NCBI GenBank assembly: GCA_002900995.3 | Contig: CM035308.1 | Location: 3,100,001-3,164,000 of the forward strand | Reading direction: 5' to 3' | Source of the DNA: Ganoderma boninense | Taxonomy: Eukaryota > Basidiomycota > Agaricomycetes > Polyporales > Polyporaceae | Length of the DNA: 64,000 nt | In this document: positions 31,927 to 43,107 of the stretch, in pieces | Numbering within the stretch: position 1 is the stretch's first letter | Layout of the letters: each line of letters opens with the position of its first letter | Notes under the pieces: model-generated | Database searches by the model: none | Seen by the model: only the letters and a program-made list of their open reading frames with translations | Told to the model about the DNA's origin: nothing | Position numbers and translations under genes: made by a program

Positions 31927-34011
31927 ATAGCATAGGCACAAAGGGGCTCACATCAGGACTTGCTGGGTTTTAGGTGAGTTTGCATTCTTCACTTGATATC
32001 AGTGCCATGCATGTGGGTGACAAATGTGAGTATCATCAACTTGAGCATGTGGGGCTGTTTTGTGGGCTATGAAGGTAAGTACCGATGACTCAAGCATGTG
32101 GGGCTATGCTTGTATCCCAATCTAAAGGTGTGTTGCTTCTTGCTGAACTGGTTCTTCCCAATGGCTCCCCCATCCACACAGGTAAGTGAAAGTTGGTGAA
32201 CCCTCCCAATTATCTCCCACTTGCCACTTCTTCCCGTTCTTCCCTCTCCTCCCTCTCCTCCCTCATTGGCACCAAACCTCTGAGCCAGCCTTGCTGGCCA
32301 GGTTCTGTTAGGATGAGGATCATCTACCACAGTCATCCTTTTCTCAACCTGTGCTTATCGTCAGAAATTCTGTCTTGTCCATTGATCTCACTGGAAAGTT
32401 GGTGTGTGGCTAGATGAGCATGTGTAGGTTCAGTTTCCAGAGAAGTTTGAGGCTCAAAGCTGATCAATTGGATATTGGGCTGTGGTACGGATGTATGTAG
32501 CTCGGTTTACTGAAGTCTCATGTATTGTACTTGGCATGTAATTAATCAATAATCCATACTATTTGGTGCATTATTGCGAGCTATAGCTGACCTTCTGATC
32601 TATAAAATGTTCTATAAGTTGGCCCTAGGATGGCCCATAAGATCACTGTAAGCTGTCCTGTCTTACATAGGATAGGTACATACATCAGGAACCCATTAGC
32701 TCTGATAAATCTCTTCAGTTATGCCCATAGATAACTTTTGTATTTAAAAAGAGAAAAGGGGTGATGATTTATCTCCACAGGCCTTAAATAAGGAGTATCT
32801 GCATTCCACTGGTTGGCGAAGCCACACTCAGAAGAGTGCTTAACACTTCGCTTCCCCCCCTCGTGATGCTGGACGATCTGCTGAAGGAACAGTGTGGGGT
32901 GCACTTGAGATTCATGAACTGGGCGCATAATTGACACTATACAGTCATTCACTGGTCCTTCAGACAGACTTTTTGCATTTTCCAAATTAAACCAAGCTAT
33001 GTTAGAGAGGGCTCAATCAGGGAGCTCTGGTAGATCCTGGTATCTCTATACCATAGCTCTACGGTTCTTCCAAGGTCCTCGAGTGGGATTTGCGTGGGAT
33101 TGAGGTGTTTGATGTTGGAAATCTGTTATTAGGGCTCTCTGGGTCCTTCGGACAGTCACCCTCACGCCTAGATATGCCTTATCCGGGTGGGGACAATCTA
33201 AGCGAGTAGGGCGTTAACTGCAATAAGGCTGCTTCAGGCTATTTCTTGTCCTGCAAAGGCAGGTGTGACAGGGCGTCTGAACATGGATGTTTTCCTGGAG
33301 GTCGTCTTCACTGTTCTGACATGGAGGACCATGTCCCATGCCATACCATAAGATGAGCTGTCTCATCGTTATCTGGATACCACGCTTAACCTCATTCTAT
33401 ATTTTCAACCTTCAAAATTTGCGGAGTAAGCCATGATTAGCAAAGCAGCGCAAAAACTCCTGTTTTTCCATGTTAATGTTGACATAGCAAGGGCTGTACA
33501 CCACGAGATAGGATATAACTTTATAGAACAGACTGTGGTTGATGTTCAGAGCATTTGAGGTCCAAATCAAAGTCAGCGATGCGAGTGAACAGCTGAAAAT
33601 TCAGTTTGTCCGAAGGAGCTATAATATCCGAAGGACCGGTGAATGACTGTATACTGGCACGAGGACCACAGACAGAGAATCGGGGCGAGTGTATATGGCT
33701 TGGCAGCATGGCTGGGCTACCGGTACTGTTTGTCAAATATAAATTCAATGAGGTCACTGTGGTGACTCGGTAAGATTGGGCTGACGGAGTGAAATATGGA
33801 TGTACCAGTGTGTCACATCTGAGATTAAACGAGCATATCGAGGCGGGAGAGGATGCCAGGGAGAAGAAGCCCCGTGGATGGAGACATGTTCTCTCTCCGG
33901 AGACATGACTCTCCAAATGGTGCCTGATAGATTTTTGCTATCTAGCCGGAGCCTGCGGAGCAATGGAGCAGTGCAGCTCTGTCTGGAGCCAGAAGCCCTT
34001 TCCTGATGTAA
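31927..34011. other. 2.1 kb with no recognisable gene
   Basis: Only short frames occur. The stretch is moderately AT-rich, with imperfect internal repeats around 31980-32100 (two GCATGTGGGGCT words). No domain, RNA gene or transposon end was recognised. Confidence 0.5.
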
Positions 34012-34529
34012 CTTATGTAAGTTGACCCCATCTTAGAACTTATGGGGTCTTATAAGTTCTAAGATGGCCTCATAAGTTCCATAAGACGGGGTGTGGTTTT
34101 GTTGATGTTCACACCATTCTGCCAGCCTGATCCGGATAGCAGTATGTTCCATATCTCCTACTCATCGCACAACCATCGGAAGCGCATCTCCATTATTCCT
34201 GTCACAAAAATCATTCGTAGTATTCATCTTATTCCCAAATGGGGCCGGCAAATAGACACAACATGGATGTCTCAAAACATCCTTGATAGGTGCACCATGC
34301 ACGAAGTTCATGGTCAATCCGTACTTACACCACCATGACTTTGTATTGTTCAAGTATCTATATGACAAATACATGACTTGAGTCCACAGATCTCCTTTCT
34401 ATTGACTTGCAACACCTCTGTCTCGATTCCACCTATACACAGACGTACTGGTCTCTCGGCAGAGCTCGCGTGTTTCAGGGCCAGAGGACTTGTGGGCGCT
34501 CAAGAGCTTGGCTCAGCGTCTCTTGAGGC

Positions 34530-37232
34530 CTACCGAGCTCGCGAGCACACACGAGCACCTCTGCCAGGCCCACGAGGAAATGTTTTTCCTGATGGAGCCC
34601 GGGAGTTGGGAAGAGCCGCTGGCATAGAGTCGCCGTCAGAAGACGATGAGTCTGAATCCGAGTCTGAGTCGGACTCAGATTCAGATGGCGGGTCAGTGGC
34701 GAATCGAGGAAGGCGGGGACATGCACCCTGCAGCATTCCTCTCGCATCGAACTCGACACGTATAGCAGCGAGCTTGTCCAGATGTTGATTGGTCTGTGCA
34801 ATCTGCGCAAGGGCCCGGTTGCGACTAGATCTGCCATACGGCTGCTTGACTGCGACGATGTGCTTAGCCTCCATCATGGACGAGCAGAGACCATTAGGTG
34901 AACCGAAGAGCCGAATGAGTCGGGGGTAATACTTGAGCGAGTGCTGTCGGGGTAGGGATATGGTGGTGCGGACACCAGCGGTGATGAACACCACTCGGTC
35001 GCGGTGAAATTGTTTGAGTGCATTGTTGATCTTGACTAGTGTATCTTCGTCGATGGCATCTTGGCGGACATAGCAACAGAAGTCTAGAAATGCGCTGAGT
35101 GCGCGCACCATCTGGGCAGGGACATGACCTGACATGACGGGAAATAAATCTACGAAGACATCAGCGGCGCTCAGGGTTATCAATTCCAGGTGGATATAAT
35201 CACACCAGTGCCTTGGAATCATTGCCGGTCCACTGCTTGAATCCTCGTCCTTCAGGAAATCGACGAAGACCTGGAAAGGGCGGTGCTGCAGCAATGCCTC
35301 AAATCATCTCAATACGCATGAGATTTGGCGTGGGAACTTGGTGGCTGCGTACCGTCGACCAATGTCCGCAAGGATTGCAGCTGCGCGTGTCTTTTCATGC
35401 ACTAAGACGAGATACTCCTCAACCCAGGTCACCAGATGATCCTTGAATGTTCCCTTGATGACCTGATGAAGAAGATCGGGCGAGAGGAGCTCGTGAATAT
35501 CTGCACGCGGAAAGTAAGCCGTCAACGGCGGCTGCCAAGAACATTTTCCGAGTCAGTATACAGCACATCTGAGTCGATGAAGACTCACTATAAGATCCCC
35601 AATAATGCCATAGTCCTCCCATAATCCCTCGAGGTCCAGAGCATCGAGGAGAGCAGCGGTGTGCTCATGAGATCGTCGCGAGGCTTCTCCAGTGTCCAGG
35701 TCATCCGGCTCTGCGCTGTACCTGTAAACCTAGGCGTAAGCAGACGTCATGTGTAGGATGTGCAACAGCGTGATTGCCTTGGACACCACCCTTGCACGGT
35801 ACACGCAAGGAGGACCTATTCAGGATAGTCCGCAATGTAGAGCCCAAATCCGTGGATAACCCGACGGTAATACCCGTCGCCACAGAGCACAACATCATAG
35901 GTGGTCATGTAAGTATGCATTGAATCGAAGATGTGACGGAGAGAGGTGTGGAATAGTTCCCGTCGGAACTTCCTGAATTTGGGATCATAACTATATTGCC
36001 TATCGGCTTCGAAAATTGGTCAACATTTGGAGGCTACTGGGTGCGGCTGTGGACCGTCTAGAAACAAGTGCTTACTTTTAGAAATAGCGAGAAAGCCAAG
36101 CAAGGTTATTGCGTTACGATGCGAACGTCGCATGGTGTTTGTAACATTCCCGTTGGTGAGATAAATAGGACAGTATTCGTTTTGACCAGTGGCGACAGAG
36201 ACTGTGGTCTTGTCACTGCCATCACTGCCAATCGCCATTGCGCAGAATGCAGCACCCCGATTTCTCGGATTAGCAGCTAGTTTATCCTGTGAGCACAGGC
36301 CGTGAGTTATAGATCTGTCAGTCAGGGGACAGTCGCCGAGGTTTGTGCGTACCGCCTGATCCCAAACCCAGTCTCCCGACATGAAGTCCTTGTAGACGCT
36401 CTTGCCATTTGGCCCATATATCCGTTTGGGCACGAAGTCGACGTCTTGAGCGAAGTCGGGATTGCGAAGCTGGTTCCGCAAGACAAGGCGTGGATCTCGG
36501 AATATGATGGGGTATTCTCAAACTTGCCAGGAGAGAAGGGGGGCAGTCGGTGCAACAGAGCCCTTCCAGGTCACCGCGGACTGCTGTCATGGAACATCCC
36601 CATAGACGATCTCATCGATGACATCGTGGAGGTGTGCTGATCCAGCGAATGGAGGTTCACGGTCCTCCTCGAGAGTTGCCGCCCAGAGTTGCATAAGTTC
36701 ATTAATCTTCCTCGAGGACATCTGCGCGCGACGATAGAGGAAATCGGCGACCTCAAATTGGACTCGGGAATCGAAGGGACTGAAGATCGTGCTCGTTCAG
36801 ACTTCCGCGGGAGGCGGTGGGGCTGACCCAGGGAGAAACCCGCCATGCTGGTTGCAACAACGAGCAGGCATAGTACTAGCTTTAAAAACAGTGTACAGAA
36901 GATGTGAACATAGGACGCACCGTTCATCAAAGGATGGAGCTCAATGCGCGATTGCGTGGACGAGGGAGACGAGGACCCGCTATTCGGGGGGGCGAAGGAC
37001 TGAACATTGCCTGCAGCGCTGGTGCATTCGACAGAGCCGTTCAGGTGCAGAGGCGGTTGGGAATCTGGAAGAGGGTTGGTGCATGCCGGCACCTCAGATG
37101 GGAGGTTTCTAGAAAGATGAGGTTGCTGATGAGTTCGAACACCCGTAAAGGAGGGATGGGCACAGTTGATGTGTCGTTTGAGTCTCGATTGGTCGAAAAA
37201 CAATCTAGAGCACTTAGGGAACGTGCAGGGTA
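34530..37232 (-). pseudogene. Plavaka transposase pseudogene
   Basis: An N-terminal C2H2 finger (CTFPKC...RLKRHINCAH, 37227 downward) is followed by FDSRVQFEVADFLYRRAQ. The core then reads SVYKDFMSGDWVWDQA, KTTVSVATGQNEYCPIYLTN and MRRSHRNAITLLGFLAI (36100-36420). YDVVLCGDGYYRRVIHGFGL (about 35880) comes next, and an intron (GTGAGT...GGCAG, about 35525-35590). It continues LLSPDLLHQVIKGTFKDHLV, VPAQMVRALSAFLDFCCYV and SLPRQHSLKYYPRLIRLFGS. The end is an acidic Ser/Asp/Glu tract. These blocks are diagnostic for the agaricomycete Plavaka family. Stops (for example TGA near 36591 where Trp is expected, TAG near 35820) and frame changes make it dead. Confidence 0.85.
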
Positions 37233-37611
37233 TGTTTTGGGGACGAAAGCGGTGGTGATGATTGCTTCGAGGTATAGTAGGACGCGGGGGGCAGATGATA
37301 ACAGGGGTGGAAAAAGTACCGATAATGCAGAACGAACGTCTAAAGGTGCAAGCTGAGGCTGCTTACACTCAGCGTGGATGTATGATTAAGAAAGCGTACC
37401 TTATTTCGAGGCTGCATCGTCGCCATGCGCCCACGGAAGGCGGCTGTCCGGTGGTGCAACGGGACTGCCCGTGCGCGGACGTGCACGGACCTGCCTGTCA
37501 CCTTCAAGGGTCCAACGACCCGACCGGCATCGTACAGCTCAGCCACTTCCCTTCAGCGTCCTCGCCATCCTCCTTCCCTCGCCATCCTCCCTTCTCCTCC
37601 CTACCTCCATC

Positions 37612-40068
37612 ATGGGACCCCGAAGAACCTATGAACTTCCGCTTGCCCTCCAGACACGCCAGAGAAACAAAGAGTGGGTGGTTGGGGCTCCTGACATGCC
37701 ACTTCCGAGAAGGAGTCGTGAAGAAGTCCTACAAGAAAAGGCACAGAAGGTCAGCGAGAAAGCACGGATAGCTATGAAAAAGGAGGAGGCTTTGGCACGG
37801 GCAGCAGCGATATAAGCACGCTTGGGGGAAGACGCACCCGCGATCAGCAGCACCTCAACAGGAGCCGACGCGTACTCCTTGCCTGAGGTATCTTTCCCTC
37901 CGTCCAGGGTGTCGACACTCACCACAGCTCTTCCTCTCCAAAGCCGCGAGGCTGCCACCCCCGGCCCCCAGCCGAACAGCCCGCCAACATCCAGTGCACT
38001 AATATTCGCCCTCCACTATTGGAAGTGAATGTAAGTCATCAATGTAGTGATTACACCAATACTTCAAAGACCTTACTGAAAATGTGGTCCCGGATGGACT
38101 ATTCCTGCCCCTCCAGATGACTCCATGCGACCGGGAGGTGAAGACGAAGAGGTGGCGTACGAGGATGCCTCCAGTGGGGACGAGTTTGTAGTCGATGATG
38201 ACGCTGGGGACGAGGAAGATGAAGGCGAGTCTGAGATGGAGCTTGAAGAAGACGAATCCCAGAGGCAGCAGGGGAAGGGATGCAAAGGTAAGGGAAAGGA
38301 GGTCGCAGCGAAGCCGAACACGGTGGGAAAAAGGAAGCACGACTCCGTGGTAGGATCTGAACCCACGTAAGCCCCTCTCCTTCCTCCACCTCCCCATCTC
38401 TCATCGTGCAATCTCTTTCTCGTCCTAGGCAAGCAACGAAGATACAAAAGAAGAGGCAGAAATACAAGAATTTATCAACAAGCCCGGTGTTGCTCCCTGG
38501 TTGGGAGACACACGAGACGGGCCCTCGAATGCCAACGCCCACCCCTACACTTCAGCCCATAGCGACACTCCGTCACGACAGACGTCGCGCGCTTGCTCTT
38601 CCACGAGCCTCTCGAGTGTACCTCCAAGCACTAGCGGAGACACCAGCGATGACGTCGGCCCGTCTGGTGGCTTCGCTGATGAAATGCAAGAAACTTTCGA
38701 CCACCAGCACCACTCAGATGAAGAAGCGCGCCTCAACGACGTCGGCGATGCTCTTCGCCATCGAAATCGGGAGCCTCGCCGGGTACATGCCACTGTATAT
38801 GTCGCGGTATGTGTTCCATAGACATCCTAGCTTCACCTCCGCTGAATGGTCAGTGGCCCGGGCCGGCGCTATCGCAGCACCCCACGGCGCAAGTCATCCT
38901 GTACTGACGGGGCAGGCGGCTTCAAGCCCTCAGTCTGGCGTCAACCAGGGTACCCGCAACTCGGTCGTCTCACCCGCAGCAGCGATTTCCAACTCCGAGG
39001 CGGCTCCTGTTCGCGGGAGGAAGGTTCGCAAGGCCAAGCTCGAGGACCTTGTCCCTGTTCTTCGTAAGCTCTTCACAGAGCGATTCATTCCACTCGTCCG
39101 TCAATATTTCGGGACTCAGCCTCCATGGGCAGAGATTGCGTTGTCGGAACTGCAGACCCTTCATCTTCGGAACGCTCGCAGATGAGCAACCTCTCTTGGA
39201 AGGCGACACATGTTTCAAATTGGTAAGTCCTGCATGATTCTCCGGGCTGCTGTCCTGATCTCCGTTGCTCATCCAGATCACTTCTCGCAACAATGACTGG
39301 TGTAGCAGCTTCTCCCTTGCTGCTATCGCCGCATTCCGAGCCATTCTCGATGATCTTGAGGAGCAAGATCCCGAGACATTTTCGTTGGAGGCGAACAAGG
39401 CTGAATACGCGAGATATCTCCTCGGCGATGCGAAGAAGGCGGCACCTTTCTACTGGGGCGAGTGGAATGATGGTGTCGCAAAGAAGGTATGCAGCACGGT
39501 AGTCTTCTCGTCTTGCTCTCTCAGGATGACCTTGATGACCATCCTCTCATCTCAACTTGATCGTTGTAGGGGCGGCTGCAAGGCCCCATCATACTCGGAG
39601 CATTTGCCAGCCACTTGGAAGAACTCCGTGCATTACCTGCAGCTGAGCACACTTGAGAACACGCCTCTGCTGCTCTGGCGATGGCTGTCGTAGCGGTATG
39701 TCATCTGTTGTTGGTACGCTGTGATCTGACTCAGTCCACTAACTTCTCTGTCCCCACAGTCGCTCCGTGCACTCACCCAATTTCAGATAGGTGAATGGCG
39801 CCCTCCGAAAGGCCGCGCCGGCTGGTTCTCGTACGAGAACTATGCTGACACAGCCGTGATTGTGGACGGCAGGACGTTGATAGACAAATGCTTAACCCAG
39901 GTGACAAAGGTCGTGAGTTCGCTCTCCGAAGAAGAGTGGAAGGAGATTGAGCTTGCGACGACCGAGCTCATTAACCAGCGCAAGGTGGAGGATGCAAAGG
40001 GCGGAAAGCGTAGACGTAGTGGGAAGAAGGCCTCGTCGAACGCCCCGGCCGTTGCTGCAGGGGAGTAG
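37612..40068 (+). pseudogene. Divergent companion gene of the Plavaka element, unknown function
   Basis: ATG at 37612 (MGPRRTYELPLALQTRQRNK) starts a basic, then acidic protein. Clear introns are 38367-38428, about 39220-39276 (GTAAGT...CCAG), about 39488-39570 (GTATGC...GTAG) and about 39693-39760 (GTATGT, CTAAC branch, CACAG). The conserved-looking C-terminal part reads ADEQPLLEGDTCFKL, then ITSRNNDWCSSFSLAAIAAF, EYARYLLGDAKKAAPFYWGE, GRLQGPIILGAFASHLEELR and FQIGEWRPPKGRAGWFSYEN. Breaks are TAA at 37813-37815, a frame change near 39140 and TGA at 39654-39656 (probably CGA). I recall similar multi-copy hypothetical proteins in agaricomycetes but no named domain. A role in transposition is only suggested by position. 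Confidence 0.55.
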
Positions 40069-40308
40069 CTATTAGCTGACGATGGGAATGCCTCAGACGA
40101 ATCAGATCTGATGTTATTTGCGGACGCCTAGGCACCCGAACTGACGCTTGCTGAAGCCGGCGTATGTAGATAGTGTTCAGTGCAATGTATTCTCTATTCC
40201 AAAGCGTATTGTGCCGTCTCATGCACGACCTGTGTGCCAATGTGTGATCACAAAATCCGATCTACGGCCCATCTTAAAAGCCATCCTATTCACCGGAACT
40301 TACATAAG

Positions 40309-41010
40309 ATGTTGCGAACTTCATTGATGAAGTTCGGGGTCTTTGCAATGCGCACGAGACAGCCGCGCCGCCTCGCGGCGCCACCTCCTCACGGCGCTTT
40401 GTCCTCGCCGCCAACTCGCGCGGCGGGGCAAAGCTCTCTTTGTATTACACTAATATATGTATCTCCTGCGAGCAGCAGCTGAGCCGTCGTCGTCTCATGC
40501 TCTGCTCGCAGGTACGCATTCCCTCCGATGTCCCTCATGCATGCGTCCTCTCATGCTCTGCTCGCAGCCGCCGTCTTCCACGGCGCTCGCAATTTCTTTC
40601 ACCCCTCCCACCATCCCCTCACTCGCATCCTTCAAGTTTTCGCTACTCATTCACATTTTCATCGCAATTCTTGCCTTTCCCATTTATACTCCAGAGTCCA
40701 CAGACTCGGACGATTTGATTCAAGTTCCTCTACCATACATGCATTGTACCTAGCTAGTCAGTCCCCTGTAGCGGCCTGCGTCTGCTGCTCCGTCTCAGAG
40801 CGGCGTCCTCCTGCTCCATCCCGGACAGGTTTGGTCGCCGCTCCGTTGCGAGTAGCCCGCGCTGGCGCTTTGGACCTCAACACGCCGCGTTGACGCCCAG
40901 ACCTCTCTCAACCGAGCCCCGCGCGAGGGCACCAACTCCGGGAAGCATAAGCAAAGACCGCTTGTAAGATTGTTGTAGGTCCCGCCGTCTTGCAAAGGGA
41001 AGGTACATAA
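40309..41010. other. Spacer between two Plavaka-type ends
   Basis: No gene recognised. A palindrome (GAACTTCATTGATGAAGTTC, 40317-40336) and a GC-rich CGCCGC stretch (40363-40430) are visible, and TCATGCTCTGCTCGCAG occurs twice (near 40495 and 40551). Confidence 0.45.
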
Positions 41011-41100
41011 CTTATGTAAGTTGTTGAGAGCTTAGAACTTACGGCACCCTGTAAGTTCCAAAACCGTGCCATGAGTTCCGTAAGATGGGGTGCGGTTTTG
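41011..41100 (+). repeat. Second Plavaka-type left end
   Basis: CTTATGTAAGTT (41011-41022) and the next 80 bases resemble the left end at 34012-34104, with the same order of words (TTAGAACTTA, TAAGTTCC, TAAGA.GGGGTG.GGTTTTG). No matching right end was found downstream. Confidence 0.6.
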
Positions 41101-43107
41101 CTGATGACTGCGGAGCGAGCACGTGCCGACAAGCTTGTTCATGGTGTCCGGATGGAGTATGCGCGCCGGATGGCCTGTCTGGAGGCCCATGCAGATGCTC
41201 TGCTGGCGAGAATTGCAGCGCTCGAAGAGGAGATTGAAGATATGCGACTCGAGACAGAGGAGGAGATCAGCCAGCTTCGTGCGCAGGAGCGTTGGATACA
41301 GTGGCAGACAAGTACCTAGCTGACACGTGCGCGACAATCGCATCCCTCTCGAGCACCCACGACGAGCACCTTCATGACGTTCAAGCTCAGCACACCCTGC
41401 GCACCCGCCTCCACAGTCTACAGAAGTATTGCTTTACAGCACCGCGTTGAACGCTTTCCGCGTCAAAGCATGCGATATCGAAAAGGCAGTAGGTGCTAGT
41501 CAATCCCACACCGATGCACCTCTCGTCTTCAGGTTGAAGGAGCACGGCGTAGTCCCCGAGCGTGTGCGCATGCTTGTGCGGGACCTCGCAGGCCTTGGCT
41601 TGAAGATGAAGCAGGGGCGAAAAGTGATCCCGCTCGTTGCGCGCACTGCCGGGATGGAGGTGGAAGGCGGCTCCCTCAGCGAACGGACAGGTGGGCGCGC
41701 AGTGAATGAAGGATGTTACATGGCTCAAAAGCAAGTGGTTGAGGAACTGAAGGCAGCGGATGGTTAGTGCCGCATCAACAACAAGCTTCATATTACTTAC
41801 CAGCAACCAGATGCGACTCAGTTGCGACGGGACCACGTACCGTCACATCCCACAAGAGTCCCATCATCTCCAGCTTAACGCGGGGACCTCGAACACGGCG
41901 CGCTGCCTAGGAATATCCTCAGTTCTTGATCACATCAGTGAGACACATCGTCGCGTAACGCGACCTGTTTCTTCAACTGCTGAACGTTGTCGTTGATCGG
42001 AAGGATGGAGGGAAGCCTACGAACCTCGAACGTAATGTTGACAACCCTACCCTTGCAGAGCTCTGCGCCATGTCCCTCTACTCTCAGGCGGTCAGCCGTC
42101 CATACATACATGCGATTCGGGGACCTACACACCTAAATCATCTGTCTCTCGGCCCCCTTCACACCCGTATCCAACAGCACATCTAGTGCCTCATTGACGA
42201 CCTAGACCTTCTTCTCGGGCCGAACGCTTCTTACGAAACAGCTGTCTTCGATGGTCAGCCGTGGGACAACCCGGATGCGTTCGCAGGGATACACAGGTTG
42301 CTACCGAAGCTGCCATATATCCGCCCAGTCGTCGTCGAGTTTCTCAAGGGCGCCCTGGACACCTGGAAGCATTTCTCAGCCGAGGTTGCTCCAGGAAGGA
42401 CAATTGTGAGGCTTACCGAGTGTGAGTGTCTGCTTGCTGCCATGGGAGCCACCAACGACCGCAGTGAGGGGGCATTTGGCCTTTATCGCTATCTAGCAAG
42501 GACAATGCCTAACATCTCTCAACGTCAGTACAACGGTCGAGCCATGTGGCAACAAAATGAAACAGCGACGTACCCGGCGAAGCTCTCGGAAGCGGACCTC
42601 AAGTTCATCCGTGCCTTTACACAGGAGCAAGATGAGGCTGCCAGTGAACGGAAACGCCGGATGGACCACGCCGATAATGAGAAGACGGAGGCCACGTGTA
42701 GACGAGTCCATCACGAGGAGGTTGCGGAGAAGAAGGTGGTATGGCAGGTAAAGTTGGCTAATCGCCAGCCAATCTTGTTGCTCAGCCACCTCAAGAAGAG
42801 CACCCCGGGCCTGACGGTGACAGTTATCAGCGAGCAGCTAGATTGGCATCGTGAGTGGGTCGACAAAGGAGCTTAGAAGGAGAATCATATCCCGATTTAA
42901 AGACTCTTACCAAACAAGAAGAGCATGCTCAGAGAGCTACGTTCCACTGTCAGGCGCTACAAGGCCAGCCCGGCCTTTCGAGCACAGGCAAAGGGATTAC
43001 TGGAGGCGGTCGGAGTGCAGTGGACCACGGCCATGTACGAGGCCCAAGAAAATGAGCCAGGTGAGGAGGGGGCAGAGGAGGATGAGATCGAGGACATGGG
43101 AGCATGA
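41101..43107 (+). pseudogene. Conserved agaricomycete multi-copy gene with a large internal deletion
   Basis: The N-terminal part is a coiled coil (RMACLEAHADALLARIAALE and on, 41165-41310). Then come HGVVPERVRMLVRDLAGLGL and the end of an exon at 41767. The next segment reads CDGTTYRHI...HHLQLN and VLDHISETH (41810-41950). Near 42000 coding jumps to ELCAMSLYSQAVSRPYIHAI, LGPLHTRIQQHI-stop and LDLLLGPNASYETAVFDGQP. The last long frame has VVVEFLKGALDTWKHFSAEV, GATNDRSEGAFGLYRY, PNISQRQYNGRAMWQQNET and a charged coiled coil. Hypothetical proteins of this family, as I recall them, have some hundreds more residues between these blocks, so the middle appears deleted. No named domain is known to me; repeat occurrence suggests a mobile origin. 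Confidence 0.55.

Larger units (their letters stand above)
34012..40308. mobile_element. Plavaka-type DNA transposon with two divergent genes
   Basis: A perfect 12-bp inverted repeat, CTTATGTAAGTT (34012-34023) and AACTTACATAAG (40297-40308), bounds a 6.3 kb unit. It contains a decayed Plavaka transposase (minus) and a second conserved gene (plus) that start about 400 bp apart and diverge. Subterminal AACTTA/TAAGTT words recur at the left end (34040-34090). Plavaka elements are CACTA-related DNA transposons known from agaricomycetes. No clear target-site duplication was seen. The right boundary and the assignment of the plus-strand gene to the element are inferred. Confidence 0.6.

Noticed and set aside
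31927..34011. rRNA or structural RNA gene
   Set aside because: No conserved rRNA core or snRNA motif was seen.
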